Positions 22,037 through 33,830 of a DNA stretch of 64,000 bases are shown in pieces. The stretch is from contig OY728143.1 in assembly GCA_963277665.1 (NCBI GenBank), positions 535,404,394 through 535,468,393 on the forward strand, given 5' to 3'. Source of the stretch: Viscum album. Lineage: Eukaryota > Streptophyta > Magnoliopsida > Santalales > Viscaceae. The notes below the pieces were generated by a model. That model was given only the letters and a program-made list of their open reading frames with translations, was not told the origin of the DNA and searched no databases. Position numbers and translations under genes: made by a program. Positions within the stretch are counted from its first letter, which is position 1; each line of letters begins with the position of its first letter.

Positions 22037-23298
22037 GGTCGGTTCTTCCAGAAGAAAATTGAGTGTATGTTTTCATTGGAGAAATATTGTTAAATGTTTT
22101 GAGTTTGGGTTTCAGTTTAGGGAGTCTAGTGTTGGTGTGGTGGTCAACGTATCCATAAACCAGGACCCTAAATTCTGATTTTCGACTCAGTACACAAAAA
22201 CACAGATTGTGTTTGTTTTGAAAATGTTGTGATTCTTTCTAAACTCTTTGAGTCATCTGAAGAGGTATAACTTATTGACCATGGTGCATCTATTTATTTT
22301 AGGATGTCGATGCATAGATAGCCATCCAGGATTCCATATAGAAAACACCATGATGGCCCACTGAGCGATGAGGCATCAATACAGCGCCCTCTTACGGTGA
22401 TGGCACATTCGGGTGGTGTACCCGCAGAACCAACACCTGTGGGGAAGCGGTTTTCACCAGACCCTCTAGTAGACCATGCACACCGATTGAGAAAATTTCA
22501 CTAGTTCTAGAGACAGAGGCCTCTTAGGTTTTGAGGCAAGATAGATCCCCCAGCTTCTGAGGGATGGCTGGTGGCATGCCACAGGTTTTTCACTTAGTTG
22601 AGAAACCAGCAGACCAGATGGTGATCCTAGCTTCTATCCTCTTTCAGGGCGCAGTAGGGATATGGTGGAGCTTGACACTCTAGACTCACAAGGAGGAGAC
22701 ACTCTTATGGTTAGACATTGATACCCTCTTTAGGTCAGAGTTTGTACAAGCGACCTTACACTTAGTGCATATCTAGGAGTTATTGCACTCATAGCAGGGC
22801 ATCCTGATAGTGGCCTACTACTCAACGATATTTACTGACCTCTCACGCTACTCCACTGACATGGCACAAGACCCATTCATTAGGAACCGAACCTTTAATA
22901 ATGGTCTCGTGTGGGATATCAAAGATTCAATGATATAGTGCAATATCCTGATGCAGGATGGAGTTATCGAGTGAGCATTATTGGTGCAGAGATTCTTAGC
23001 AGAGTAGGCACCAACTGTAAGAGCCACCACTGAACAACATGTATTTTATTCATCTGCAGTAGGGAGTAGGCAGATGATGCAGAGGACCAAGAAGGCCAAA
23101 ACTTTTGAAGGATGACCCTAGGACATAGGTTCAAAGGTGTAGAGCATGAAAGGAATAGGAGGACTTCTAAAGACTATATTCTATTACACTTGCGGTGGAT
23201 AGGGACACATGACCCATGAATATCTGACTCCCACATGGATGATCAGCAGGTGATCGAGTGACCACCAAGGAAGCATCTAAGGCTCGACCGAGGAGGTC
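22037..23298 (+). pseudogene. O gag remnant with degenerate zinc knuckle
   Basis: Between the primer-binding site and the R2 insertion there is only a shattered gag. The clearest part is a CCHC zinc knuckle at 23182-23223, read as YYTC-GG-stop-G-H-MTHE-Y. The second Cys and the His remain, but the first and fourth Cys are both Tyr. Upstream, a weak Gag-like stretch around 22530-22700 is broken by stops. The remainder of the gag and protease region continues after R2 at 33831. Confidence 0.6.
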
Positions 23299-23303
23299 CA
23301 TAT
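23299..23303. repeat. Target-site duplication of R2, left copy (CATAT)
   Basis: CATAT immediately before the R2 end TATAACG, repeated at 33826-33830 after GTGTTACA. Confidence 0.9.
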
Positions 23304-26197
23304 TATAACGACCCATACTTTACACACATTGTTAATACTTCAAAATTGAAGCTCACTTATTACAACATATGACAAAACCACAAAGGACCGTATAGGTATA
23401 GTGTCTTTAGAAACTGGGAAACATAAACAACTGGTTCATAAATCTTCTACAGTGTCTCCCATTTATTTCATCATGTCTAGGGTCCCTTTTAGCATATTAT
23501 ACTTAATATCCATCTTCCTGACCTGGGGAAAAGAAAACATAAAAGGGTGAGCTCAAATGCTCAGCAAGGGAAAATAAAGGAAATAAAAATCATATCATAT
23601 CTTTTTGAAAATCAAAACCTGCAAAAGAGATCATAATATCTTATCATGGAATAATTCATAGAAGTGAAAATGAGATCCCCATAATCATAACATAAAACTT
23701 GAAACTTTGTGGCATGCACACATAATCATGGAAAATCATTTCTTGTTAGTCATGACTCATTGCCAAGACTATCTTAGTGGACAAAGTCCCTTTCTGAACC
23801 GAGTTCACTTCTCGTTTCAGTCCTGTATCACTGAACCGAAATAACCTTCCGTTCCAGCCATCTCTATCTCATGAGATATAAAATCATTACCCAATGCATT
23901 GGAGGGAGATATAGGTCCCACCCATTTTATAATGAATCCTTTCTTATGTGTGCCACAAAATCATACATCATCGCATAACACATGTAACAAAAATGGGATT
24001 CTTGAAACATCATGACATCATAAATCAATTCATATAAGATAAAGGAATTCATAAAAATAATTCCATCACAACATGATCAAATCAATGTAATAATAGGGAT
24101 AAAAACATAACCCTTTATTATCTTAGATGGAAAATAATTTTGATAAAACACTTGAACTCCATTCTTGAGGAAAATATCCTTTCTTCTTCAAAAACATTTT
24201 TCCTTTCATAACATGTCATACAACTTTAAAATAAAAGAAGTTGATTAAAAATAAACTTGAAAACTTGTAAAGGAAGCTTCTTGGAAACAATGTTTTAAAA
24301 ATCCATTCATGCCGTATAAGTTAAAAAAACGTTCTTCGTACTTTTGTCGGAAAAGTCAAAAAGTACCTCGTACGACAAAAGATTCCTTTCATACATATTA
24401 CTAAAAACTCACCAAAGGGTAAAAATGGATTTAAACAATTGTAGGTGGATGGAAATAATATTACATTTTGATGAAACATGGATGTGGATGATAAAATACA
24501 CCCCAGTAAATACTTACGAATAAACAATCTCGGATAAAAATGAGATTGTGATATTTCCCTTACCTTAAGTCCAATTTGCTTTGTACGTGTCCGAAGCTCC
24601 TCTTCTTTGGAACGCTTCTTTGAATCCTCCACTTAGGGAACTAAGATTGGTCTTTGGAGAAGACCAGGACCTCTAGGATTATTCTAGGGAAGTGGAGAGG
24701 AGAAAATGGCAGGGGTTGGCCGAGCTTGAGTGCTCAAATTGGTGTGAGGAGGAGGGGGAGGAGGTTCCCTTTTATAAGGGAGGAGAGGGGCACCTTAGGA
24801 ATATCTCAAAATATTATTTTATATTAAAGTCAAAATCGGTTTATAATGGTTCCAAAGGGTCCTATTTCGAAGATAAAGTGGGGATGGGTCGAAATCCTAT
24901 CAACCAATTGGATTTAAACAAGTTTAGGGTATTATTTTAACCTTATCAATTAGATTTAACTCTAAGTTAATTAATTTAACTTTTACCGTGTCTTTTTGTT
25001 TTCTTTCACTATATGGTTAATACACTTACTATAACATGCCAAACGAACCCCAAATTGTTTATTATTAATATATATATCCTTATCTATGTCATTTGGCCTA
25101 ACCTTAGATTTTTAGGAATAAAATAACAATTAATAATATAATATTTGATTTAAAAACTATTTTGTGTCAATTTTGACACTATTTGATATATGATTTTTGT
25201 GAAAGTCATAACAGAATTATATGTTCGAACCAAGTTGATTAAATCAACACTAATATATCATAGTAACCTATAAAATTAGTGGAATTCATAAAAAGTCTCA
25301 AATTACATTTATTTTGGTGTTTATAACATCAATTATGTCAATATTTCATTAATAAGATAATTACTGCATCATCATTGTGTCATAAATAAATTAAATTATT
25401 TAATGTCTAAAAATTACAAATAAAATACCATTATGTAGGAAATCTTTTTAGATTTCTAATGAATATTTATAGTCGAATTTATCTTATGTATAACCCCATA
25501 TTAAAAATGATTTACTTATTAAACTTTGATTTTAACTACTTTAACCCTTCTTTAAATAAATTAATAATAAATGTCCTAATCTAATCCAAGTGGCCCTAAA
25601 TGGTCATATTTTATTCATAAGGTTGTTTTTGGTCGAATTACACTTATCTAATAGAATTAGGACATGTGTTAGGGTAATATCATATTTACCCTTAGTTACC
25701 CTATTTACTATTAACCGCGGTAAAAATAGTAAAAAGTTACTATTCACCAAAAAATTATTTGTATCTCATTGAACCACATTTTACTTACTGATATCAACCG
25801 TGTCTGTCGGATTTTCGAAATTCCATTCACAGAAGCGGTAAAATTGAGTTTTATGCAAAATTCAGTTTTTAACCTACCACTTAGTGGTTTCACTATTCAT
25901 CAAAAATTGAAAGTTTTCAGAAAAATACAAAAATTTCACCCTAGGCTAATTTCGATATTCTGAGTCCAAAAATGAAGTCCATTTTGAAAAATAAAATTTA
26001 TAAAATTTCAAAATGTGGTTATTACTATTCATAACGGCTAGTTTTAATAGCATATTGTTGTTTAGTGAAACTCGGTATTGCGTACGACGCAAGCTATCGA
26101 GGAAGGTCGCGATTGCGTGTAAAGCAAGCCAAGCAAGTGTTGTGTAGAAAAAGATTCCATTGATGATTTATATAACATAAAAGTCTCGGGTGTTACA
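23304..26197 (-). repeat. R2 3' LTR (short form)
   Basis: Minus-strand start TGTAACACC at 26197, end GTCGTTATA at 23304. The short-form junction is at 24599-24601 (AAGCTCCTCTTC), where R1 carries an extra 693 bases. TATA box at 24769-24776. Confidence 0.93.
24769..24776 (-). promoter_or_regulatory. TATA box in R2 3' LTR
   Basis: Minus-strand TATAAAAG in the same context as in R1. It is oriented so that transcription would leave the element into O gag sequence, antisense to O. Confidence 0.55.
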
Positions 26198-26215
26198 TTC
26201 TACCCCCCTTAAAAA
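26198..26215 (-). other. R2 polypurine tract
   Basis: Minus-strand AAGGGGGGTAGAA directly before the 3' LTR start, identical in form to R1. Confidence 0.85.
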
Positions 26216-26236
26216 GAATTTCGCCCTCGAAATTCG

Positions 26237-29200
26237 TCACTTTGTAACAAACAGATAAGGATAATTCTCCCTCATCATATCCTCAAGCTCCCATGTAGAT
26301 TCTTCAAGTTGGTGGTTCCTCCATAAAACCTTCACCAAGCGAGTGGTCTTGTTTCGTAGGACTTTTTCGCTATGATCCAGAATCTCTATCGGCTGTTCTT
26401 CATAAGAAAGATCTTGCTCCAGCGGTACAACTTCTGAGATGAGTACATGTGAAGGATCTGGTATGTACTTTCTCAGGAGAGACAAATGGAACACATCGTG
26501 AACTTGAGAGAGATTCGGTGGAAGCGCCAATCGGTAAGCTACCTTCCCAACACGGTCCAGTATTTCGAAAGGACCAATATATCTAGGGATCAACTTCACC
26601 TTCTTTCCAAATCTCATAACCCTCTTCCAGGGAGATATTAGTAAGAACACTTTATCACCCACTTCAAACTCTAGGTCTTTTCTTCGGTTGTCGGCATAAC
26701 TTTTCTGTCGACTCTGAGCTGCTCTTATGTGTTGTTGAATAGATCTGACCTTTTCTGCCATTTCATCAACGTGATCAGGTCCTAATAGCTTTCTTTCCCC
26801 AACTTCATCCCAGCAAGTTGGAGTCCTGCATTTCTTTCCATAGAGAGCTTCATAAAGAGCCATCTGAATACTGGAGTGAAAGCTATTATTATAAGAAAAT
26901 TCTACCAAATGTAGGTGTTGATCCCAACCTCCTTTGAAATCCATAGAGCAAGCTCTCAACATATCTTCTAGGGTTTGAATTGTTCTCTCAGACTGACCGT
27001 CTGTCTGGGGATGATAAGCATTGCTGAAACTCAACTCTGTATCCAGAGTATGCTGAATACTTCGCCAGAACTTCGAGGTAAATCTCGGATCCTGATCAGA
27101 TATAATGGAAAGTGGTACTCCATGCAATCTTACCACTTCCTTTACATATATCCTGGCAAGCTGATCTAGAGAGAAATCCTCTCTAATAGCAATGAAGTGT
27201 GCAGACTTTGTAAGACGATCAACTATGACCCAAATATCATTATTGCCTTTGGATGTTTTAGGAAGTCCTGTGACAAAGTCCATAGTGATGTTTTCCCATT
27301 TCCATTCGGGTATGGGTAATGGTTGTAACATCCCCTTAGACTTCTGTCTCTCAGCTTTAACTTGTTGACAAACCAAGCATCGAGAGACATATTCAGCAAC
27401 ATCTCTTTTCATGCCATCCCACCAGAAGTACTCTTTCAGGTCCCTATACATCTTTGTGCTTCCAGGATGAATAGAGAATGAAGAACTATGAGCCTCATCC
27501 AGCAGCTCCTTCTTTAATTCGGGGTTGGGAGGAACACAAACCCGATTCCTGAACTATATTATCCCATCACAATCAAGGTTGAATTCAGGAACATTTCTCA
27601 CCTTCTTTTGTAACTCGACATCTTCTTTCTGTGCCTCTTTAATCTTCACATGTATAGATGGTTGAACATTCATTTGAGAAAGATAAGATTTTTCCCCTTC
27701 CATTATAATTCCAAGATCCATCCTTTGTAAATCCATAAATATTGGATCTTTTGTGATCCTCATCATGGATAAACTAGCATGGTCTTGTCGACTTAATGCA
27801 TCTGCCACCTTGTTTGCATTCCAAGGGTGGTAATGGATTGAGCAGTCATAATCCTTAATCAGCTCCAACCATCTTCTTTGACGCATATTCAACTCCTTTT
27901 GTGTGAAAATATACTTTAAACTTTTATGATCAGTATAAATATCACACCTTTCACCATAAAGGTAATGCCTCCAAATCTTTAATGCAAAGATTACCGCAGC
28001 CAACTCCAAATCATGTGTTGGGTAATTTTGCTCATGGATTTTCAACTGTCGTGAGGCATAAGCTATCACCATATCATTTTTCATAAGAACACACCCCAAT
28101 CCCTTCTTGGATGCATCACTGTAGATCACAAACCTTTCTCCACTACAAGGCAGTGTGAGCACAGGTGCACTAGATAACCTTCTTTTCAACTCCTTGAAAT
28201 TCTCTTCACATTCCTCTGTCCAGACAAACTTAACTCCTTTCCGGGTCAACTTGGTGAGTGGATTAGATAATCGTGAAAAATCTTTTACAAAACGTCGATA
28301 ATATCCAGCCAAACCAAGAAAACTTCAGATCTCAGTTACTGTTGTTGGTCTTGACCATCTTTCGATAACCTCTGTTTTTGCTGGATCCACAGATATCCCC
28401 TCTTTTGAGATTATGTGACCCAAAAATGCAACTTTTTGAAGCCAAAATTCACACTTGGTAAATTTGGCATAAAGCTTCTCCATTCTCAGGGTTTTCAATA
28501 TAATTCTCAAGTGATATTCATGCTCTTCCTTGCTCTTTGAATAGACAAGAATATCGTCTATAAAGACTACCACAAATTGATCAAGATAGTCTCTAGAGAC
28601 TCTATTCATTAGATCCATGAAGATAGCAGGGGCATTAGTAAGACCAAATGGCATCACTATAAATTCATAGTGTCCATACCTTGTACGGAAATCCGTCTTT
28701 GGTATATCCTCCCTTTTGACCCTTAATTGATGATACCCTGAACAATGATCAATCTTGGAAAAGTATTGAGCTCCGCGTAGTTGGTCAAATAAGTCATCAA
28801 TGCGTGGGAGAGGATATTTGTTCTTGATAGTGATCTTGTTAAGTTCTCGATAATCAATGCAGAGTCTCATTGATCCATCTTTCTTCTGAACAAATAGAAC
28901 AGGTGCTCCCCAAGGTGACGCACTAGGGCGTATGAATCCCTTATCAAGATTCTCTTGGAGTTGCTTCTTCAATTCCTGCAACTCAATTGGGGCCATTCTA
29001 TAAGGTGTCTTTGAAATAGGCAAAGCACCCGGTACGAGTTCTATTGAAAACTCAACTTCACGATTTGGTGGAAGACCCGGCAATTCCTCCGGAAAGACAT
29101 CATCAAACTCCCGTACAATGGGCATATTCTTAATCGTGAGTTTCTCACCAACCATTTGAGATAAATAACCTTCATTTAGTGGAATCAATACCCATAAGAT

Positions 29201-30718
29201 GGAAGAAATTTCCACTGGAAGGTTATGTTCATCCTTGCATTGATAGACGATCGTAGATTGATCTGGAATATGAAATGTGACTTCCCTTCTTTGGCAATTG
29301 ATATGAGCTCCATGTAGAGAAAGCCAATCCATGCCAATAATCACATCAAATTCCACTAAATGAAGGATCACAAGATTTGCAGGAAGCACTTTCCCACAAA
29401 CTTCGATCGGAGAAGAATTATAAACTTTTGATGCGATTGATGTGCCATTAGGTGTTGTCACAACTAACTCAACATCTAATTGTTGAGGTAATACGGTGAT
29501 ACCCTTAGAAAAGTCTTCAAAAATAAAAGAGTGGGTGGATCCAGAATCAAATAAAACATTTGCTACTTTAGAGTGGATGGTAAGTGTACCTTTGACCACA
29601 TCGTTATCGTACTCCACATCGCTGATAGAAATTGCATGTGACTTTCCTTTGTCTTTAGCCTTAAGAGTTTGTTGACGTCGACCATCATCATCAACCCTTG
29701 TATTTGGGCATTGATTGGCATAATGCCCCATCTCCTTGCACTTGAAACATTGAAGTGTAGTAGGTTCATTCTGTGTATCCCTTCCTTTGTTTGCATCATT
29801 AGACATCTTCATCCCATTATCACAGCATTCAAATGCCCGATGACCTTCCTTTCCACATTTAAAACATTTACTTGTCCCTTTAAGACAACTCCCTCCATGT
29901 TTCTTTCCACACTTTGAGCATAAGGAAAAGCTCATCTTCTTTTCCGTGTGCTCTTTAGATTTTTCTTTGAATTCCATCTTCCTCTTCTTATCAAACCCAT
30001 GTGACTGATGGGTTATTCCAATCTCCATCTCGACTTTGAGAGCACATCGAACGATTTCCTCATATCTATTGAAGTCCCTTATGGCTAACGCCCTTCGAAG
30101 ACTTGGTTTTAAGCCACTAAAGAATCGATCGATCTTACTCTCAGGTTGGATAATAATACCAGAAGCGTACCTTGCAAGTCTTGTAAAATTTGCTTCATAG
30201 GTACCAACAGATTCATCATCCCTTTGCTTCAGTTCAAGAAACTCTTTCTCCATCTTTGTTCGGAGAATACGAGTGAAGTACTTATTGAAAAATAAGTTCT
30301 TGAACTCGTCCCATTCCATAGACTCAATTTCATCCCTTTGCCTCGTATTCTTAACAAGATTCCACCATTGATCCGCATCTCCTTCCAAACGATACACTGC
30401 TAGGATGACTTTATCATGCTCAGAACATTGAAAAACTGAAAATATCTTTTCAGTAGTACTAATCCATTGTTCAGCAACTAATGGATCAGTAGACCCGCTG
30501 AAAGAAGGTGGACACTGCCTCATGAAGGATTCAACAGAATGTTGCTCCCTCCTTTGCTCATTTGGAAATCCTGCATGATTCATGGCTTGAAAAAGTTGTG
30601 TGAGCATGGTTATAAGATTTTGCATTCCAGCTCCCATATCGTTTGGTTGCTCAGGGGGACAATCATTGCATTGCCCATCGCATTCCGCATTAACACGGTT
30701 CCTTCGGGTTCCAGCCAT
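26237..30718 (-). pseudogene. R2 gag-pol polyprotein, one frame with two stop codons
   Basis: A 1,493-codon frame without indels. Gag includes a retrotransposon-gag core around residues 80-230. Zinc knuckles are at 267-278 (CX2CX3HX3C), 285-298 and 324-337 (both CX2CX4HX4C). Protease has DSG at 391-393. Reverse transcriptase spans about 560-740 with FIDDILVYS at 719-727. RNase H follows ([19 protein letters not shown]). Integrase has D1147, D1208 and E1244, a DD35E pattern. The C-terminal chromodomain-like end contains LVKVLWRNHQLEESTWE. Stops are at codons 798 (28325-28327, in the reverse transcriptase-RNase H linker) and 1055 (27554-27556, before integrase). R1 reads sense at both. Gag, protease and the reverse transcriptase core form one uninterrupted 797-residue frame. 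A pair near residues 658-659 (HC where R1 has IR) beside the first catalytic Asp of reverse transcriptase is unusual. Confidence 0.94.
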
Positions 30719-30920
30719 TGACTAAAACCAAGAAGAATAGTGTGAGCAACCCTAATTATAATAGGAAACCACATAATTCAAGAATAAAATTTTCATGCTT
30801 ATGGTCTTATCCTAGGTTATTCATGGCCATTTCTAAGATTGTGTTCTATGCTTAGACTTATCCTTATGGTTCTTACTAAGGCTTTCACATCCTAGATTCC
30901 AAAGGTTGACTATACCGTTC

Positions 30921-30931
30921 CCCTGATACCA
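30921..30931 (-). other. R2 primer-binding site
   Basis: Minus-strand TGGTATCAGGG, two bases after the LTR end; one base differs from the R1 site. Only one copy is present, unlike R1. Confidence 0.82.
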
Positions 30932-30933
30932 AC

Positions 30934-33825
30934 TATAACGACCCATACTTTACATACATTGTTAATACTTCAAAATTGAAGCTCACTTATTACAACATAT
31001 GACAAAACCACAAAGGACCGTATAGGTATAATGTCTTTAAAAACTGGGAAACATAAACAACTGGATCATAAATCTTCTACAGTGTCTCCCATTTATTTCA
31101 TCATATCTAGGGTCCCTTTTAGCATACTATACTTAATATCCATCTTCCTGACCTGGGGAAAAGAAAACATAAAAGGGTGATCTCAAATGATCAGCAAGGG
31201 CAAATAAAGGAAATAAAAATCATATCATATCTTTTTAAAAATCAAAACCTCCAAAAGAGATCATAATATCTTATCATGGAATAATTCATAGAAGTGAAAA
31301 TGAGATCCCCATAATCATAACATAAAACATGAAACTTTGTGGAATGCACACATAATCATGGAAAATCATTTCTTGTTAGTCATGACTCATTGCCAAGACT
31401 ATCTTAGTGGACAAAGTCCCTTTCTGAACCGAGTTCACTCCTCGTTTCAGTCCTGTATCACTGAACCGAAATAACCTTCCGTTCCAGCCATGTCTATCTC
31501 ATGAGATATAAAATCTTTACCCAATGCATTGGAGGGAGATATAGGTCCCACCCATCTTATAATGAATCCTTTCTTATTTGTGCCACATAATCATACATCA
31601 TCGCATAACACATGTAACAAAAATGGGATTCTTGAAACATCATGACATCATAAATCAATTCATATAAGATAAAGGAATTCATAAAAATAATTCCATCACA
31701 ACATGATCAAATCAATGTAATAATAGGGATAAAAACATAACCCTTTATTATCTTAGATGGAAAATAATTTTGATAAAACACTTGAACTCCATTCTTGAGG
31801 AAAATATCCTTTCTTCTTCAAAAACATTTTTCCTTTCATAACATGTCATACAACTTTAAAATAAAAGAAGTTGATTAAAAATAAACTTGAAAACTTGTAA
31901 AGGAAGCTTCTTGGAAACAATGTTTTAAAAATCCATTCATGCCGTATAAGTTAAAAAACGTTCTTCGTACTTTTGTCGGAAAAGTCAAAAAGTACCTCGT
32001 ACGACAAAAGATTCCTTTCATACATATTACTAAAAACTCACCAAAGGGTAAAAATGGATTTAAACAATTGTAGGTGGATGGAAATAATATTACATTTTGA
32101 TGAAACATGGATGTGGATGATAAAATACACCCCATTAAATACTTACGAATAAACAATCTCGGATAAAAATGAGATTGTGATATTTCCCTTACCTTAAGTC
32201 CAATTTGCTTTGTACGTGTCCGAAGCTCCTCTTCTTTGGAACGCTTCTTTGAATCCTCCACTTAGGGAACTAAGATTGGTCTTTGGAGAAGACCAGGACC
32301 TCTAGGATTATTCTAGGGAAGTGGATAGGAGAAAATGGCAGGGGTGGGTCGAGCTTGAGTGCTCAAATTGGTGTGAGGAGGAGGGGGAGGAGGTGCCCTT
32401 TTATAAGGGAGGGGAGGGGCACCTTAGGAATATCTCAAAATATTATTTTATATTAAAGTCAAAATCGGTTTATAATGGTTCCAAAGGGTCTTATTTCGAA
32501 GATAAAGTGGGGATGGGTCGAAATACTATCAACCAATAGGATTTAAACAAGTTTAGGGTATTATTTTAACCTTATCAATTAGATTTAACTCTAAGTTAAT
32601 TAATTTAACTTTTACCGTGTCTTTTTTTTTCTTTCACTATATGGTTAATACACATACTATAACATGCCAAACGAACCCCAAATTGTTTATTATTAATATA
32701 TATATACTTATCTAAGTCATTTGGCCGAACCTTAGATTTTTAGGAATAAAATAACAATTAATAATATAATATTTTATTTAAAAACTATTTTGTGTCAATT
32801 TTAACACTATTTGATATATGATTTTTGTGAAAGTCATAACAGAATTATATGTTCGAACCAAGTTGATTAAATCAACACTAATATATCATAGTAACCTATA
32901 AAATTAGTGGAATTCATAAAAAGTCTCAAATTACATTTATTTTGGTGTTTATAACATCAATTATGTCAATATTTCATTAATAAGATAATTACTGCATCAT
33001 CATTGTGTCATAAATAAATTAAATTATTTAATGTCTAAAAATTACAAATAAAATACCATTATGTAGGAAATCTTTTTATCTTTCTAATGAATATTTATAG
33101 TCGAATTTATCTTATGTATAACCCCATATTAAAAATGAGTTACTTATAAAACATTGATTTTAACTACTTTAACCCTTCTTTAAATAAATTAATAATAAAT
33201 GTCCTAATCTAATCCAAGTGGCCCTAAATGGTCATATTTTATTCATAAGGTTGTTTTTGGTCGAATTACACTTATCCAATAGAATTAGGACATGTTTTAG
33301 GGTAATATCATATTTACCCTTAGTTACCCTATTTACTATTAACCGCGGTAAAAATAGTAAAAAGTTAATATTCACCAAAAAATTATTTTTATCTCATTGA
33401 ACCACATTTTACTTACTGATATCAACCGTTTCTGTCAGATTTTTGAAATTCCATTCACAGAAGCGGTAAAATTAAGTTTTATGCAAAATTCAGTTTTTAA
33501 CCTACCACTTAGTGGTTTCACTATTCATCAAAAATTGAAAGTTTTCAGAAAAATACCAAAATTTCACCCTAGGCTAATTTCGATATTCTGAGTCCAAAAA
33601 TGAAGTCCATTTTGAAAAATAAAATTTATAAAATTTCAAAAAGTGGTTATTACTATTCATAACGGCTAGTTTTAATAGCATATTGTTGTTTAGTGAAACT
33701 CGGTATTGCGTACGACGCAAGCTATCGAGGAAGGTCGTGATTGCATGTAAAGAAAGCCAAGCAAGTGTTGTGTAGAAAAAGATTCCTTTGATGATTTATA
33801 TAACATAAAAGTCTCGGGTGTTACA
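30934..33825 (-). repeat. R2 5' LTR (short form)
   Basis: 2,892 bases, from TGTAACACC at 33825 to GTCGTTATA at 30934 on the minus strand. The short-form junction is at 32228-32230 and the TATA box at 32398-32405. Confidence 0.93.
32398..32405 (-). promoter_or_regulatory. TATA box of the R2 5' LTR
   Basis: Minus-strand TATAAAAG, the expected promoter core for R2 gag-pol transcription. The start would lie near 32370. Confidence 0.65.
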
Positions 33826-33830
33826 CATAT
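33826..33830. repeat. Target-site duplication of R2, right copy (CATAT)
   Basis: It follows GTGTTACA and matches 23299-23303. Confidence 0.9.

Larger units (their letters stand above)
23304..33825 (-). mobile_element. R2: Ty3/gypsy chromovirus LTR retrotransposon, 10.52 kb, nearly intact
   Basis: Same family and orientation as R1, with LTRs 23304-26197 and 30934-33825 (2,894 and 2,892 bases), polypurine tract, primer-binding site and a gag-pol frame with two stops. It is flanked by CATAT. Both LTRs lack the 693-base block present in both R1 LTRs, so the short LTR was already in the parent copy. I count five differences in the first ~178 bases of the LTR pair. The insertion interrupts the gag-protease region of O. 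Confidence 0.95.
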
